Shown: piece after piece, positions 34,777 through 43,526 of the stretch
Layout of the letters: each line of letters opens with the position of its first letter
Position numbering within the stretch: the first letter of the stretch is position 1
Assembly: GCF_000712135.1 (NCBI RefSeq)
Contig: NZ_JOOE01000001.1
Location: 248,001-312,000 of the forward strand
DNA: 64,000 nt
Reading direction: 5' to 3'
Source: Sphingomonas sp. UNC305MFCol5.2
Lineage (GTDB): Bacteria > Pseudomonadota > Alphaproteobacteria > Sphingomonadales > Sphingomonadaceae
The notes under the pieces: generated by a model
What the model was told of the DNA's origin: nothing
What the model saw: only the letters and a program-made list of their open reading frames with translations
Database searches by the model: none
Program-made: the position numbers and the translations under genes

Positions 34777-35687
34777 TCCGCGCCCTTGTAGATACCAATC
34801 AATTTTTCGAGCATCGCCAACGCATCCGCACGAGGGCGTTGGAAAGTGTTCCGGCCAATGATCGAACCATTACCCCCCCCATCGCGAATGTCCCGCGCGT
34901 CCTGATAGACCGCGTCCTCGCCCTTGGCGGCGCCGCCCGAGAAAACCACGATCCGGCGGCCGTTGAAGCAGCTCTTCACGACATGCTTTACTCGGTCCGA
35001 CTGTGCCGACCAGTCGGTGCCTTCGTACGACTTCACCGCTTCCTTCTGCTCGATGTGCGCGCTCGGCAGCTTGACCTTGATGATGTGCGCACCAAGCAGC
35101 GCCGCCATGTGCGCGGCATAGGCGCCGACGTCGAGCGCCAGCTCGCCTTCCTTGGAGAGCTTGCCGCCGCGCGGATAGGACCAGATCACCGTCGCGATGC
35201 CGACCGATGCCGCCTGGGCGCGCATCTCCTTGATCTCCTCCATCATCTCGAACACGTCGTCCGCACCCGGATAGATGGTGAAGCCGATCGCCGAACAGCC
35301 GAGCCGCAGTGCATCGTCGACGCCGCCGGTGACCGCCTGGTTGATGCCCGTCGCCCAGCTGTTCGAGCTGTTGACCTTGAGGATCGTGGGGATCTGCCCG
35401 GCAAAGCTGTCGGCACCCGCCTCGATCATCCCCAATGGCGCGGCGTAGGCAGAAAGCCCGGCCTCGATCGCGAGCTGGAAGTGATAATGGGGATCATAGG
35501 CCTCCGGATTGACCGCGAAGCTCCGCGCCGGGCCATGCTCGAAGCCTTGATCGACGGGCAGGATGATCAGCTTGCCCGTTCCGCCCAGCCGCCCCTGCAT
35601 CAAGATGCGGGCCAGATTGGCCTTCACGCCGGGATTGTCGGATTCGTAGTTCGCAAGGATTGCGCGGACTGCGGGCGTGATGCTCAT
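34773..35687 (-). CDS. fbaB: Class I fructose-bisphosphate aldolase (DhnA/FbaB-type)
   Basis: This 304-residue Schiff-base aldolase has LIILPVDQGFEHGPARSF, PTILKVNSSNSW, TVIWSYPRGGKLS and HIIKVKLPSAHIEQKEA (with the lysine that can form the imine), ending VFSGGAAKGEDA and GSIIGRNTFQRP. It cleaves fructose-1,6-bisphosphate to the two triose phosphates. It reads in the same direction as pgk, gap and tkt, with the slipin gene and tRNA-like region in between. Confidence 0.93.
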   Translation of the reverse strand: MSITPAVRAILANYESDNPGVKANLARILMQGRLGGTGKLIILPVDQGFEHGPARSFAVNPEAYDPHYHFQLAIEAGLSAYAAPLGMIEAGADSFAGQIPTILKVNSSNSWATGINQAVTGGVDDALRLGCSAIGFTIYPGADDVFEMMEEIKEMRAQAASVGIATVIWSYPRGGKLSKEGELALDVGAYAAHMAALLGAHIIKVKLPSAHIEQKEAVKSYEGTDWSAQSDRVKHVVKSCFNGRRIVVFSGGAAKGEDAVYQDARDIRDGGGNGSIIGRNTFQRPRADALAMLEKLIGIYKGAE

Positions 35688-35792
35688 GACTTCCCCTTGG
35701 ATAGGTCCCTATGCGGCGGCTCTAGCCAGCCCTTCGCACCTGCGGAAGCCTGACAACGGCAGACAGCGCCAGTCGGCCCGGCGCTCACGGCG

Positions 35793-35821
35793 AAAAGGGG
35801 AGCCGGTTTCCCGACTCCCCT
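35793..35821 (-). terminator. Intrinsic terminator after the slipin gene
   Basis: On the minus strand AGGGGAG and CTCCCCT form a stem extended by GGG/CC pairs around an AAA loop, directly followed by TTTT. It lies just 3' of the slipin stop (35826), so slipin and the aldolase gene are probably separate transcripts. Confidence 0.7.
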
Positions 35822-35825
35822 CCCG

Positions 35826-36968
35826 TCAATCGCGCGGCTTGAGGCTCACGAGCTGGTCGAGCACTGCGTTCAAGCCCGCCGAACCCGCATGCACGTCGAT
35901 GCGGCCGATCTTCTCGGTGACCCGCTCGAGCGATTCGAGCTCCTTCAGGCGAAGCAGTGTCGGATTGTCCTCCATCAGCTTCGCCGTGTTGAGCAGGCTC
36001 CGCGTCGCCGCAGTCTCCTCGCGCCGGCGGATCAGGTTCGCCTGCGCGACCTTCTCCGCCTCGACCACCTTGTTGATCAGCTCGCGCATGTCGCCCGGCA
36101 GGATCACGTCCTTGACCCCGAGCTCGGTCACCCGAACCCCGATGTCGCCGAGCTCGCGCCGGACATGGTCGACGATCTGCGTGTCGACCGACACGCGGTC
36201 GTTGAGCACTTCGTCGAGCGTCCGTCCGCCCACGGCCTCGCGGACGGCGAACTGGACGAGCTTGTAGACATACGCCTGGTAATCCGGCGTCGAGAGCGCC
36301 GCCTTCTCGACGTCCGTCACCTGGACGAACGACGTGAGGGTGACGCGCAGCGACACGCGGTCCCGCGTCAGGATCTCCTGCGCGGTCACCTCGAGCGGCA
36401 CCGGGCGGGTGTCCAGCGTCTTCGAGGTCACCTTGCGGCCGACCTGCCAATAGCCGTAGCGGCCCGGGCCCAATGTCTCGACGAGTTCGCCGTCGAGGAA
36501 CACGAGGCCCGCCTCCGCTTCCGAAACCGCGACCGTGGCGATCGGCGCCGGCGCTGCCGGTCCGACCACTGCCGCCTTCTCGAACGCGACGAGCTGGCGC
36601 TTGTCGAGCCGCGCCGTGCCGGTGACGTCGAACGTGTCGACTGTCACCTTGTCCAGCGCGCACCAGACATGCACTGCCTGGCCCGGCCGGACGATCAGCA
36701 CGGCGCGGCCGTCGATCCAGACCACCGAGACTTGGCCTTCCTGCGGCCGCACCGAGACGAAATTGCCTTCGGCGAGCTCCGGATGGCGCTTCTCGACGAT
36801 CTCCGCCCGCGGCGAAGCGAACACGCCCGATGCGACGAAGATCTCGACGCGCTTGCGGTTCAGCCAGTCCCACAGCCGGTAGCGGCCCGGGGACAGGATA
36901 TCGATGACGCGGCCATCCTTGATGAGGAGGCCGCGCTGGTTCTCAGCGATCACAACAGTCTTCATCAT
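35826..36968 (-). CDS. Slipin/SPFH (band 7) family protein
   Basis: This 380-residue protein has an SPFH domain: KTLDTRPVPLEVTAQEILTRD, LRVTLTSFVQVTD, FAVREAVGGRTLDEVLNDR, and a coiled segment MRELINKVVEAEKVAQANLIRR (stated in parts), as in stomatins. The N-terminal 150 residues form an additional beta-rich region (ENQRGLLIKDGRVIDILSPG, repeated later as GLVFLDGELVETLGPGRY), so it has two related N-terminal modules and no clear membrane helix. Start: the ATG at 36968 is preceded by AGGAGG seven bases upstream. It is inserted between pgk and the aldolase gene. Confidence 0.9.
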   Translation of the reverse strand: MMKTVVIAENQRGLLIKDGRVIDILSPGRYRLWDWLNRKRVEIFVASGVFASPRAEIVEKRHPELAEGNFVSVRPQEGQVSVVWIDGRAVLIVRPGQAVHVWCALDKVTVDTFDVTGTARLDKRQLVAFEKAAVVGPAAPAPIATVAVSEAEAGLVFLDGELVETLGPGRYGYWQVGRKVTSKTLDTRPVPLEVTAQEILTRDRVSLRVTLTSFVQVTDVEKAALSTPDYQAYVYKLVQFAVREAVGGRTLDEVLNDRVSVDTQIVDHVRRELGDIGVRVTELGVKDVILPGDMRELINKVVEAEKVAQANLIRRREETAATRSLLNTAKLMEDNPTLLRLKELESLERVTEKIGRIDVHAGSAGLNAVLDQLVSLKPRD

Positions 36969-37136
36969 CGCCGGTCCTCCTCTCTTGCTCATACACGCCA
37001 CAAGCCCATTCTCGCGGCGGGAGGCGGGCGTTAGATCGGTAAAGTAACGATTGCAACGATTATTTTGCTGCAACGCAACATATAACGATATCTTTAAGTC
37101 ATGATGTGAGTCGGGCGACCGAAGTCCATAATATCC

Positions 37137-37243
37137 CGTCACCCCGGACTTGCTCCAGGGTTCACCAAGCCGCCATCGAGAACCAGGAGCATCCAGCCCA
37201 TCGAGTGCGGCTACTTGGATGCCGGAACAAGTCCGGCACGACG
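37137..37243. repeat. GTCACCCCGGACTTG-type repeat pair
   Basis: A left arm CGTCACCCCGGACTTGCTCC and a right arm reading GCCGGAACAAGTCCGGC in opposite orientation flank about 60 bp. It is a degenerate version of the well-formed pair at 58082-58189. It lies in the gene-free stretch 36969-37779. Confidence 0.6.
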
Positions 37244-37323
37244 ATTTGGGGAATGGGCTGAAATAGGTCGGCCGGCGAGGCGTTCGACCGATAGCCGTGC
37301 GGGCCGGCGATTGAGGCAGTATT

Positions 37324-37393
37324 GCAGGGTGTCTGGCATCAGCGCGGCGAGCGGGCGGCGCCACTCCCGATACTGATGCCGCACACCCTCCGC
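37324..37393. other. Long imperfect inverted repeat in the pgk-slipin gap
   Basis: GCAGGGTGTCTGGCATCAG and CTGATGCCGCACACCCTCCGC are imperfect reverse complements separated by about 30 bases. A transcript would form a long hairpin. It differs from the repeat families elsewhere in the window. No coding sequence is supported between 36969 and 37779. Confidence 0.4.
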
Positions 37394-37531
37394 GCGCTGC
37401 CGGTATCCTCGCCGGCGCAGAGCCGGGCACCGGTTGCCTCGGTTCAGCGCGAACGCTTCGCCTCGGCAGGAACGCCCCGCCGGCCTCCCCGATATGGAGT
37501 GCCTTGCAAAGGGCACTGGCGTTTCAGGCCA

Positions 37532-37604
37532 GTTTGGAGCGGGAGTCGAACCCGCGACACACAGATTATCAGTCTGTTGCTCTACCCATCTGAGCTATCC
37601 AGTG
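37532..37604 (-). tRNA. tRNA-Ile(GAT)-like sequence, acceptor stem broken
   Basis: On the minus strand a good D arm (GCTC/GAGC), an anticodon arm ACAGA-CTGATAA-TCTGT with GAT, and a T arm GCGGG-TTCGACT-CCCGC are present with normal spacing. Only four of the seven acceptor pairs form (CACTGGA against TCCAAAC), and no CCA is encoded. It is probably a degenerate or chimeric tRNA. It abuts a second tRNA-like sequence. Confidence 0.4.
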
Positions 37605-37676
37605 GGACGGAATCGAACCGTCGAGCTTGGACCCAAACCAAGTGGCTACCATGCCAGGTCCGCTGAGCCATGGAAC
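37605..37676 (-). tRNA. tRNA-Pro(TGG)-like sequence, incomplete
   Basis: On the minus strand an anticodon arm CTTGG-TTTGGGT-CCAAG with TGG and a T arm GACGG-TTCGATT-CCGTC are clear. A D-arm-like GGCT/AGCC lies upstream, but the variable loop is short and the expected 5' acceptor strand does not pair with the 3' strand. It is best read as a tRNA remnant; coordinates are approximate. Confidence 0.3.
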
Positions 37677-37779
37677 ACGGATCCGGTACGCCGGCCGCGC
37701 CCGGGGGGTCTCACGAGCCCCGCCGAAATGGCAAAACGGACGGCGCCTCTAATACCGGACGCGCAACGAGTCCAGCAGA

Positions 37780-38970
37780 TTATTGCTGCAGTGCAGCAAC
37801 GCCCGGCAGTTCCTTGCCTTCCATCCATTCGAGAAAGGCGCCGCCGGCGGTCGAGACAAAGCTGAAATCTCCGGCGACCCCCGCCTGGTTGAGCGCTGCG
37901 ACGGTGTCCCCGCCCCCCGCGACCGAGACCAGCGAACCTTCTTTTGTCAGCGCCGCGGCGGTCTTCGCCAGCGCGACCGTGGCGGCGTCGAACGGCGGCG
38001 TCTCAAAGGCCCCCATCGGACCATTCCACACGAGCGTGCGACAATTCTTGAGGACGTCGCCCAGCGCCTCGGTGGCGGCGGGGCCGACATCGAGGATCAT
38101 CTCGTCCGCGGCGACTTCGTGGACGTTGACCGTGCGCGTCGGAGGATTGGGCTTGAACTCCTTCGCCACCACCACGTCATAGGGCAGATGGACGGTGCAG
38201 TTCGCCTTGTCGGCCGCGTCGAGGATCTCCTCGGCAGTGCCGGTCAGGTCGTGCTCGCACAGTGACTTGCCGACATTCACGCCACGTGCGGCGAGGAAGG
38301 TATTGGCCATGCCCCCGCCAATGATCAGGTGATCGACCTTCTCGACGAGATGCCGCAGCACATCGAGCTTGGACGAGACCTTGGCCCCGCCCACGACTGC
38401 CGCGACCGGGTGCTCGGGATTGCCGAGCGCCTTGTCGAGTGCATCGAGCTCGGCCTCCATCTGGCGACCGGCAAAGGCCGGCAGCTCGCGCGCCAGTCCC
38501 TCGGTCGAGGCATGCGCCCGGTGCGCCGCCGAGAAGGCATCGTTGACGTAGAGATCGCCCAACGCGGCGAGCCGTTCGATCGTGTCAGGCGCGTTCTTCT
38601 CCTCGCCCGGATCGAAGCGGGTGTTCTCGAGGATGCCGACTTCGCCATCGGCCATCGTCTCGATCACGCCGGCGGCGTCCTGATCGTCGATGAATCGCAC
38701 CGGGCGCCCGAGCACCTGACTGAACGGCTTGGTGACGAGCGCAAGGCTCATGCTCGGATCGCGCTGCCCCTTGGGACGCCCGAAATGCGCGAGCACGATC
38801 ACCTTGGCACCCTTGTCGGCCAGCTCGGCGACAGTCGATATCGCGGCGCGCAGCCGGGTGTCGTCGGTCACCCCGCCATCGGCCATGGGGACGTTGAGAT
38901 CCTCGCGGACGAGCACTCTTTTGCCGGTGACGTCGCCCATGTCGTCGAGCGTTTTGAAAGCGCGGGCCAT
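37780..38970 (-). CDS. pgk: Phosphoglycerate kinase
   Basis: This 396-residue glycolytic kinase interconverts 1,3-bisphosphoglycerate and 3-phosphoglycerate. Family motifs are [61 protein letters not shown] and [13 protein letters not shown]. The ATG at 38970 gives [12 protein letters not shown]. Upstream in-frame codons fall within the repeat between gap and pgk. The order tkt-gap-pgk on one strand is the usual sphingomonad glycolysis/pentose module. Confidence 0.97.
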   Translation of the reverse strand: MARAFKTLDDMGDVTGKRVLVREDLNVPMADGGVTDDTRLRAAISTVAELADKGAKVIVLAHFGRPKGQRDPSMSLALVTKPFSQVLGRPVRFIDDQDAAGVIETMADGEVGILENTRFDPGEEKNAPDTIERLAALGDLYVNDAFSAAHRAHASTEGLARELPAFAGRQMEAELDALDKALGNPEHPVAAVVGGAKVSSKLDVLRHLVEKVDHLIIGGGMANTFLAARGVNVGKSLCEHDLTGTAEEILDAADKANCTVHLPYDVVVAKEFKPNPPTRTVNVHEVAADEMILDVGPAATEALGDVLKNCRTLVWNGPMGAFETPPFDAATVALAKTAAALTKEGSLVSVAGGGDTVAALNQAGVAGDFSFVSTAGGAFLEWMEGKELPGVAALQQ

Positions 38971-38978
38971 ATTAACCT

Positions 38979-39068
38979 CGTCATCCCCGCGAAAGCGGGG
39001 ACCCATCTCGTGCGGGTCCCGCTCGCGGCACGGTTGGGAGATGGGCCCCCGCTTTCGCGGGGGTGACG
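38979..39068. repeat. GTCATCCCCGCGAAAGCGGG repeat pair between pgk and gap
   Basis: A left arm CGTCATCCCCGCGAAAGCGG and a right arm in reverse orientation (CGCTTTCGCGGGGGTGACG) flank about 40 bp. Each arm is itself a hairpin. The same family recurs at 47302, 47660 and 58972. Confidence 0.85.
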
Positions 39069-39073
39069 TCCTA

Positions 39074-40081
39074 TTAGTTGAGCTTCGCCATCGCCGAGGC
39101 GGTGTCGACCATGCGGTTCGAAAAGCCCCATTCGTTATCATACCAGCTGACCACCCGGACCAGCTTGCCGTCGATCACCGCGGTCTCGAGGCTGTCCACC
39201 GTCGACGATGCCGGCGTATGGACGATGTCGATCGAGACGAGCGGCTCGTCCGAATAGACCAGCACGCCCTTGAGCGGGCCGCTCTCCGACGCCGCCTTGA
39301 GGATCGAATTGATCTCCTCGCGCGTGGTGTCCCGCTTCGGCGTGAAGGTCAGGTCGACCAGACTGCCGTCCGGAACCGGAACGCGGATCGCCGAGCCGTC
39401 GAGCTTGCCCTTCAATTCGGGGAGCACTTCGCCCACCGCGCGGGCGGCGCCGGTGGTGGTCGGGATGATGTTCATCGCCGCAGCGCGCGCGCGGCGCAGG
39501 TCCGGGTGGATCTGGTCGAGAATCTTCTGATCGTTGGTGTAGGCGTGGACCGTGGTCATCAGACCACGCTCGATGCCGACGCTGTCGTTGAGCACCTTGG
39601 CGACCGGCGCCAGGCAATTGGTGGTGCACGATGCGTTCGAGACGATCGTGTGGCCGGCCTCGAGCTTGTCGTGGTTGACGCCGAAGACGACGGTCAGGTC
39701 GACGCCCTTGCCCGGCGCCGAGATCAGCACCTTCTTCGCACCCGCATCGATGTGCTTCTGCGCCGAAGCACGATCGGTGAAGAAGCCGGTGCATTCGAGC
39801 ACCAGCTCGACGCCGCTCTCGGCATGCGGAAGGTTCGCCGGATCCTTCTCCGCAGTCACCTTGATGCGCTTGCCGTCGATGACGAGGTCGTTGCCGTTGG
39901 CGGTCACCGTACCCGGATATTTGCCGTGGACGCTGTCGCGCGAGAAGAGCCAGGCGTTGGACTTGGCGTCGGCGAGGTCGTTGATCGTGACCAGTTCGAG
40001 CCCGCTGTCGGGACGCTCGAGGATCGCGCGCGCGACCAGCCGTCCGATGCGTCCGAAACCGTTGATCGCAACCTTCGTCAT
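39074..40081 (-). CDS. gap: Glyceraldehyde-3-phosphate dehydrogenase, type I
   Basis: This is a 335-residue NAD(P)-dependent enzyme with [15 protein letters not shown] (dinucleotide-binding loop), VIDGKRIKV, the catalytic segment [17 protein letters not shown], and [30 protein letters not shown] and [13 protein letters not shown] motifs. It oxidises and phosphorylates glyceraldehyde-3-phosphate. It lies between tkt (49 bp upstream) and pgk. Confidence 0.97.
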   Translation of the reverse strand: MTKVAINGFGRIGRLVARAILERPDSGLELVTINDLADAKSNAWLFSRDSVHGKYPGTVTANGNDLVIDGKRIKVTAEKDPANLPHAESGVELVLECTGFFTDRASAQKHIDAGAKKVLISAPGKGVDLTVVFGVNHDKLEAGHTIVSNASCTTNCLAPVAKVLNDSVGIERGLMTTVHAYTNDQKILDQIHPDLRRARAAAMNIIPTTTGAARAVGEVLPELKGKLDGSAIRVPVPDGSLVDLTFTPKRDTTREEINSILKAASESGPLKGVLVYSDEPLVSIDIVHTPASSTVDSLETAVIDGKLVRVVSWYDNEWGFSNRMVDTASAMAKLN

Positions 40082-40130
40082 ATCGCTTCACTCCTGCAAA
40101 TCTGAGCCGTTCGGCTCGCTATATGGGTGC

Positions 40131-42086
40131 TCAGCCGAGCGCCGCCACGATTTCCGGGACGATCGCCGCGGCGGTGAGACCGAAATGCTCGTAGAGCTTG
40201 GGTGCGGGTCCGGACGCGCCGAACCCGTCGATGCCGAAGCGGAGCCCGGCGATCCCGGTGTAGCGCTCCCAACCCATCGTCGTGCCGGCCTCGATCGAGA
40301 CGCGCACCACGTGATGCGGAAGGATATCGTCGCGATAGGCGGCATCCTGCGCGTCGAAACGTTCCCAGCTCGGCATCGACACCACGTCCGCGCCGATTCC
40401 CCGCGCTTCCAGTTCCCCGCGGACAGCGACCGCGATCTCGACTTCGGAGCCGGTAGCGATGAGCACCACCTTGCGCTCGGCCTCGGCCGCGAGCAGGCGA
40501 TAGGCACCCCTGGCGGAGCGGTTCTCGCCGCCGTCGGTGCGGAGCTGTGGCAAATTCTGGCGCGAGAGCGCGAGCAACGATGGCCCGTCGGTCTTCTCCA
40601 GCGCCAATGCCCAGCATTCTGCGGTCTCGATCGTATCGCACGGGCGATAGACATCGAGATTGGGCATCACCCGCAGGCTCATCATATGCTCGATCGGCTG
40701 GTGCGTCGGGCCGTCCTCGCCGAGGCCGATCGAATCGTGGGTCATCACATAGACGACACGCGTCCGCTGGAGCGCCGAGAGCCGGATCGCCGGCCGGGCA
40801 TAGTCGGAAAAGACGAGGAAGGTGCCGCCATAGGGAATCACGCCGCCGTGCAGCGCCATCCCGTTCATCGCCGCCGACATGCCGAATTCGCGGATGCCGT
40901 AATAGACGTAGCGGCCCGAATAGTCGGACGCGGTAAGCGGCTTGAGCCCCTTGGTCAGCGTGTTGTTCGAACCGGTGAGGTCGGCCGAGCCGCCGATCGT
41001 CTCGGGCAAGGCGACGTTGACCGCCTCGAGCGCCATCTCGGACGCTTTTCGGGTCGCGACTTTCTGCGGATTGGCGAGCAGGCTGTCGACATAGGGCTTC
41101 AGCCAGTCGGACGAGACATTGCCGCGCTTCTCGAAAGCCGCACGATTGCTGTCGCTTGCCAGCCGCTGCTGCCACTGCGCATGAGGTTTGGCGCCGCGCT
41201 TCCCCGCCGCCAGCCATGCCGCGCGGATATCTTCGGGAACCTCGAAAGCGGGATAATGCCAACCCAAGGTCTCGCGCGCCGCCGCGACTTCGTCTGCACC
41301 CAGCGCCGCGCCGTGCACCTTGGACGAACCCTGCTTGTTGGGCGCGCCCTTGCCGATGATCGTCCGGCAGCGGACCAGCGAGGGCCGATCGTCGGCAAGC
41401 GCGGCGTCGAACGCCGCAGTGATGCTCGCCTCGTCATGCCCGTCGCATTCGACGACATGCCAGCCGGTCGCCGCATAGCGCGCCGGAATATCCTCACTCG
41501 ACGAGAGCGAGACCGCGCCGTCGATGGTGATCTTGTTGTCGTCCCACAACACGATCAGCCGCCCGAGCTTGAGATGCCCGGCAAGCCCGATCGCCTCGTG
41601 ATTGATGCCTTCCATCAGGCACCCGTCGCCGGCGATCACCCAGGTGCGGTGATCGACCAGAGCCTCGCCGAAAGTCGCATTGAGGTGCCGCTCGGCGAGC
41701 GCCATGCCCACCGCCATCGCCACGCCCTGCCCCAGCGGCCCGGTGGTCGCCTCGACTCCGGCCAGTTCGAAATTCTCGGGATGGCCGGCACAAGGGCTGC
41801 CGACCTGGCGGAAGTTGCGGATGTCCTCCAGCGTCGGCCGGGCATAGCCGGTGAGGTGGAGCAGCGAATAGATCAGCATCGACCCGTGGCCGGCCGACAG
41901 CACGAAACGGTCACGGTCGGGCCAGTGCGGATCGGCCGGATCGAATTTGAGATAGTTCTGGAACAGGACGGTCGCGACGTCGGCCATGCCCATCGGCATG
42001 CCGGGATGCCCCGAATTGGCGGCCTCCACGGCGTCCATCGATAGCGTGCGGATGGCATTGGCGCAGTCGCTGAAGGATGCGGACAC
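40131..42086 (-). CDS. tkt: Transketolase
   Basis: This is a 651-residue thiamine-diphosphate enzyme of the pentose phosphate pathway. Motifs: AANSGHPGMPMG, FVLSAGHGSMLIY, VIAGDGCLMEGINHEA (ThDP/Mg site), REFGMSAAMNGMALHGG, and THDSIGLGEDGPTHQPIEH. The start is taken as the GTG at 42086 (MSASFSDCANAIRTL), which has AGGGGAG five bases upstream; the frame opens further upstream without a better ribosome site. It is the first gene of the tkt-gap-pgk module and divergent from the zapA cluster. Confidence 0.96.
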   Translation of the reverse strand: MSASFSDCANAIRTLSMDAVEAANSGHPGMPMGMADVATVLFQNYLKFDPADPHWPDRDRFVLSAGHGSMLIYSLLHLTGYARPTLEDIRNFRQVGSPCAGHPENFELAGVEATTGPLGQGVAMAVGMALAERHLNATFGEALVDHRTWVIAGDGCLMEGINHEAIGLAGHLKLGRLIVLWDDNKITIDGAVSLSSSEDIPARYAATGWHVVECDGHDEASITAAFDAALADDRPSLVRCRTIIGKGAPNKQGSSKVHGAALGADEVAAARETLGWHYPAFEVPEDIRAAWLAAGKRGAKPHAQWQQRLASDSNRAAFEKRGNVSSDWLKPYVDSLLANPQKVATRKASEMALEAVNVALPETIGGSADLTGSNNTLTKGLKPLTASDYSGRYVYYGIREFGMSAAMNGMALHGGVIPYGGTFLVFSDYARPAIRLSALQRTRVVYVMTHDSIGLGEDGPTHQPIEHMMSLRVMPNLDVYRPCDTIETAECWALALEKTDGPSLLALSRQNLPQLRTDGGENRSARGAYRLLAAEAERKVVLIATGSEVEIAVAVRGELEARGIGADVVSMPSWERFDAQDAAYRDDILPHHVVRVSIEAGTTMGWERYTGIAGLRFGIDGFGASGPAPKLYEHFGLTAAAIVPEIVAALG

Positions 42087-42252
42087 TTGGACTCCCCTGC
42101 TGGTCGCGGACGCCTTTGGGACGCACACGCCCGCGCGTCAACCGCTCCACGGGCTCGGTTCGGCAAAGCCGTTGACCGCTCTCGAAAATTCGGTGGGCTG
42201 TTCGGCGCATGCACCCTTGCCGCGCCCGCTCGCTCTGCCTAATCGATACGTC

Positions 42253-42441
42253 ATGGCCGAAAGCCCTGCAGACCGGATCGAACAGGCGCTCGCGCGGATC
42301 GAGGCAGCAGCGGCCGCGCGCGCTTACGCCACTGCCCGTCTCGCCAGCCGTCACGCCAAACTGCGCGCGCGGATCGAGGAGGCAGTGACCTCGCTCGATG
42401 CGCTGATCGCCCGCGAAACGTCGAACGTGGAAGCCGAGTAA
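42253..42441 (+). CDS. Small coiled-coil protein upstream of zapA (62 aa)
   Basis: This 62-residue protein is one long Ala/Arg/Glu helix (DRIEQALARIEAAAAARAYA ... ARIEEAVTSLDALIAR), predicted as a coiled coil. The stop shares one base with the zapA ATG (TAATG), which indicates translational coupling. A helper or regulator of ZapA or FtsZ-ring assembly is plausible from the linkage only. The 166 bp gap to tkt on the other strand should hold divergent promoters. Confidence 0.75.
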   Translation: MAESPADRIEQALARIEAAAAARAYATARLASRHAKLRARIEEAVTSLDALIARETSNVEAE

Positions 42442-42743
42442 TGGCCGATATCGACCTCACCATCGCCGGACGTACCTATTCCGTCGCCGCGCGCGAAGGC
42501 GACGAGCCGCATCTGCGCCATCTCGAATCGATCCTCCAGGAACATGCCGTCACCGCGCATCGCGCCTCGGGTGGGCTCAATGCCGAGCGGACCTTGGTCT
42601 ATCTCGCGCTGATTCTCGCCGACATGGTCGACGAAGTGCAGCGCAATCCGCCCGAGGGCGTCTCGCCGGTATTGCTCGAAAGGATCGCCGATCGGCTCGA
42701 AGCCGTAGCCATCGCGCTGGAAGAAGACGCCGCCGAGGCCTGA
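42441..42743 (+). CDS. zapA: Cell division protein ZapA
   Basis: This 100-residue protein matches ZapA: an N-terminal beta part with VDLTIAGRTYSVAAREGDEPHLRHLE-like text (here DIDLTIAGRTYSVAAREGDE) and a C-terminal coiled coil (ALILADMVDEVQRN ... LERIADRLEAVAIALEE). ZapA bundles FtsZ filaments at mid-cell. It is followed by the 6S RNA site and the formyl-THF cyclo-ligase gene, the same order as in many proteobacteria. Confidence 0.93.
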   Translation: MADIDLTIAGRTYSVAAREGDEPHLRHLESILQEHAVTAHRASGGLNAERTLVYLALILADMVDEVQRNPPEGVSPVLLERIADRLEAVAIALEEDAAEA

Positions 42744-42814
42744 AATCGCGCGCAGGCGCGGTTGCTTCTCTGCGCCGGCCACCCTAAATGCATTCACGGC
42801 GGGCACTGCCCGGT

Positions 42815-42945
42815 ACGAGCCTTGGCATTATCCCTGAGGCTATTCATCATCCATGGGAGCTGTCCCTGTGCAGATCCTGGTCTGTCGCACATGGTTCCCA
42901 CCTGACGTAACAGGCGTCAGAGGATATTCTGGCAAACGGCCATGG
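42815..42945 (+). ncRNA. ssrS: 6S RNA
   Basis: The gene-free segment between zapA and the cyclo-ligase gene is the conserved 6S RNA site. The sequence fits: outer strands TTATCCCTGA and TCAGAGGATA pair, an inner stem TGGGA/TCCCA follows, then TGTGCAGA ... TCTGTCGCACA as the terminal hairpin with an internal loop. This gives the long rod with a central bulge that mimics an open promoter and binds RNA polymerase. Ends are approximate; the true RNA could be 10-25 bases longer on either side. Confidence 0.75.
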
Positions 42946-42971
42946 CGGTCCCGCCACCGCATCCTTCCCGC

Positions 42972-43526
42972 ATGATTCTGGACAAGCCCGCGCTCCGCGC
43001 CAGGCTCCGCGCCGATCGTGACCAGTTCGCCGCCGAATCGTCGACAGCCATTCTCGCGCCCGAAGCATTTGTCGAACGCATCCGGGAAGGCATGACCGTC
43101 GCAACCTATTGCGCTGTCGGCAGCGAAGCCGATCCGACCCAACTCGCAGCAGCAGCAGCAGCAGCCGGGTGCCGGCTCGCTTTACCCTTCGTCGTCGATC
43201 GCGCCATGCCGATCCGCTTCCTCGCCTGGCAGCTCGGCGAGCCGCTCGTCGACGGCCCGTTCAATTTGCGCCAGCCCGATCCCGCCAGTCCCGAGGTCGA
43301 GCCCGACGTCATTCTAACACCGCTGGTCGGGTTCGACCGTCGTCTCAATCGCCTCGGCCAGGGTGCCGGCCATTACGATCGCGCCTTCGCCCGCTACGAG
43401 GCGGCGTGGCGCGTCGGCGTGGCATGGTCGGTGCAGGAAGTCCCTGCTATCCCCGCCGACATCTGGGACGTGCCGCTGCACGCGATCATCACCGAGGAAG
43501 GCATGTTGTGGCACGCGGAGAAGTGA
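42972..43526 (+). CDS. fau: 5-formyltetrahydrofolate cyclo-ligase
   Basis: This 184-residue enzyme converts 5-formyl-THF to 5,10-methenyl-THF with ATP. The family signature near the C terminus is present: VILTPLVGFDRRLNRLGQGAGHYDRAF. The N-terminal helix KPALRARLRADRDQFAAE binds phosphate. A CAG microsatellite around 43150-43165 encodes a run of alanines (AAAAAAAG) in the middle of the protein. Start at the ATG at 42972 (MILDKPALRARL). The stop overlaps the next gene as GTGA. Confidence 0.92.
   Translation: MILDKPALRARLRADRDQFAAESSTAILAPEAFVERIREGMTVATYCAVGSEADPTQLAAAAAAAGCRLALPFVVDRAMPIRFLAWQLGEPLVDGPFNLRQPDPASPEVEPDVILTPLVGFDRRLNRLGQGAGHYDRAFARYEAAWRVGVAWSVQEVPAIPADIWDVPLHAIITEEGMLWHAEK

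Noticed and set aside
37211..37516. 101-codon minus-strand frame between pgk and slipin
   Set aside because: Arg/Pro-rich, crossed by inverted repeats and without ribosome site or motif. The region is better explained as non-coding.
39552..42044. Long open frame on the plus strand antisense to tkt and gap
   Set aside because: It is the GC-driven shadow of tkt/gap: composition is Arg/Ala/His rich without any domain, while the minus strand encodes clear enzymes.
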